Source: Arthrobacter sp. (GTDB lineage: Bacteria; Actinomycetota; Actinomycetes; Actinomycetales; Micrococcaceae). From it: 8,752 nucleotides of DNA. Each line of letters opens with the position of its first letter. Position 1 is the stretch's first letter. Of this stretch, positions 7,900-8,752 are shown one piece after another. The notes beneath the pieces were generated by a model, which was not told the DNA's origin, made no database searches, and worked only from the letters and a program-made list of their open reading frames with translations. The stretch lies in contig JAODMS010000113.1 of NCBI GenBank assembly GCA_025464925.1, forward strand, positions 1-8,752. The letters are read 5' to 3'. A program made the position numbers and the translations under genes.

Positions 7900-7944
7900 C
7901 GTGGAAACCAGAGGAATCAAACTCATGGAAGAGGCGTATTTCAA

Positions 7945-8752
7945 GTGCCAGAGCAGCCTAGCCACCGTCTACCAGAGGGATTTGGCGGAAACGAGTGGCT
8001 CGTTGACGAACTGTACGAGCGTTACCAGCAGGACAAGAACACGGTTGACGCCAAGTGGTGGCCCCTGTTCGAATCCTTCGACGCCGGTAACGGTTCCTCC
8101 ACCAACGGAACTTCAGGGGCAACGACTGCCGCCGACCCTGCCACCCGCGAACTTCCCGTCGTAGCTCCCGCTGCCGCGGCTCCGGCAGCGCCGCCGGCAG
8201 CACCCGCTCCGGCTCCCGCTCCCGCTTCGAAGGCCCCGGCCACAGTGGCCCGGGACGGCTCCAAGACCGCCGAAGCCGGACCCGGCACGCAGCCGATCCC
8301 GGCCCAGCTGCCCAAGAACATCAAGGCACCCACGGCCCCGGAAGAAGATGTCGTCTCCGTCCTGCGCGGCCCGGCCAAGGCCATCGCCACCAACATGATC
8401 ACGAGCCTGGAAGTACCGACGGCCACCAGCGTCCGCGCCATCCCGGCCAAGCTGCTGATCGACAATCGCGTCGTCATCAACTCCAACCTTGCCCGGGCCC
8501 GTGGCGGCAAGGTCTCCTTCACGCATCTGATCGGCTACGCCGTCATCCGCGCCCTGGCCCAGTTCCCCTCGATGAACGTCTACTACGACGAAATCGACGG
8601 CAAGCCCGTGGCAGTCCAGCCCGCGCACGTGAACTTCGGCATCGCCATCGACATGCCCAAGCCGGACGGCACCCGCCTGCTCATGGTGCCGAACATCAAG
8701 AAGGCGGAGACCCTCAACTTCTCCGAGTTCTGGCACACCTACGAGGACCTGA
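7945..8752 (+). CDS. kgd: Kgd, multifunctional 2-oxoglutarate decarboxylase/dehydrogenase E1 with N-terminal E2 domain (5' part only)
   Basis: The first 269 codons of a protein that runs off the window; family members are about 1,230-1,270 residues. It starts VPEQPSHRLPEGFGGNEWLV with GTG read as Met. The E1-type N-terminal helix (GGNEWLVDELYERYQQD, then WWPLFESF) covers about residues 14-50. A Pro/Ala linker covers about 72-99. The E2 succinyltransferase-type catalytic domain starts near residue 125 (LEVPTATSVRAIPAKLLIDN, GGKVSFTHLIGYAVIRAL, NFGIAIDMPKPDGTRLLMV). There is no lipoyl domain before the E2 domain, as known for the actinobacterial enzyme. The complete protein would carry a thiamine-dependent E1 and act in the TCA cycle on 2-oxoglutarate. 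GTG 7945 is chosen because GGAAGAGG lies about 10 nt upstream and the N-terminus fits the family. An ATG at 7925 is out of frame. An in-frame GTG at 7888 lies in the palindrome and would add an unsupported 19 residues. Confidence 0.93.
   Translation, partial: MPEQPSHRLPEGFGGNEWLVDELYERYQQDKNTVDAKWWPLFESFDAGNGSSTNGTSGATTAADPATRELPVVAPAAAAPAAPPAAPAPAPAPASKAPATVARDGSKTAEAGPGTQPIPAQLPKNIKAPTAPEEDVVSVLRGPAKAIATNMITSLEVPTATSVRAIPAKLLIDNRVVINSNLARARGGKVSFTHLIGYAVIRALAQFPSMNVYYDEIDGKPVAVQPAHVNFGIAIDMPKPDGTRLLMVPNIKKAETLNFSEFWHTYEDL

Noticed and set aside
8158..8241. Repeated GCTCCGGC/CCCGCT-like units as a possible DNA repeat element
   Set aside because: They encode the in-frame Pro/Ala linker of Kgd, common in E2-type proteins, which explains the repetition.
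8022..8736. Two minus-strand open frames (166 and 207 codons) opposite the kgd start
   Set aside because: They overlap the unmistakable E2 domain of Kgd on the plus strand. Their Gly/Ala/Arg-rich repeats come from the reverse of the Pro/Ala linker.

Overview
The window reads as ordinary chromosome from a high-GC actinobacterium, most likely a member of the Micrococcaceae (Arthrobacter-like). Three things point there: the third-position GC bias and frequent GTG starts, an actinobacterial Kgd (E2 catalytic domain fused ahead of E1, no lipoyl domain visible), and a GuaB1-type IMP-dehydrogenase-like protein beside two CNNM/CorC-type membrane proteins. The genus is inferred from protein resemblance recalled from memory; no search was run.

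Layout. (1) Positions 1-690: possibly the last codons of an upstream gene, then zur (129-587, +), a Fur-family zinc sensor with full metal-ligand sets, and a short convergent gap with one GC hairpin. (2) 691-3379, minus strand: a compact zinc-uptake operon transcribed znuA-znuC-znuB, coding for a binding lipoprotein, an ATPase and an ABC-3 permease, with gene junctions of 1 nt and 0 nt. Its leader (3380-3518) holds a near-perfect 19-bp palindrome resembling a Zur box, and a weaker second copy next to the start codon. Zur from one side and ZnuABC from the other therefore form a self-contained zinc homeostasis module. (3) 3519-5914, minus strand: two CNNM/CorC-like (DUF21-CBS) membrane proteins overlapping by 4 nt, then a 326-nt non-coding stretch. 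(4) 6241-7692, minus strand: guaB1, a CBS-containing GMP reductase/IMPDH-family enzyme. (5) 7693-7944: divergent promoter region. (6) 7945-8752, plus strand: the first 269 codons of kgd, cut by the window end. Its GTG start is supported by a Shine-Dalgarno and the family N-terminus.

No mobile elements, CRISPR arrays, tRNA or rRNA genes were seen. I found no convincing undescribed system. The items most worth a second look are the paired Zur-like operators, the unusual third and fourth metal-ligand positions of ZnuA, the guaB1-CNNM-CNNM neighbourhood, and the palindrome in the kgd leader.
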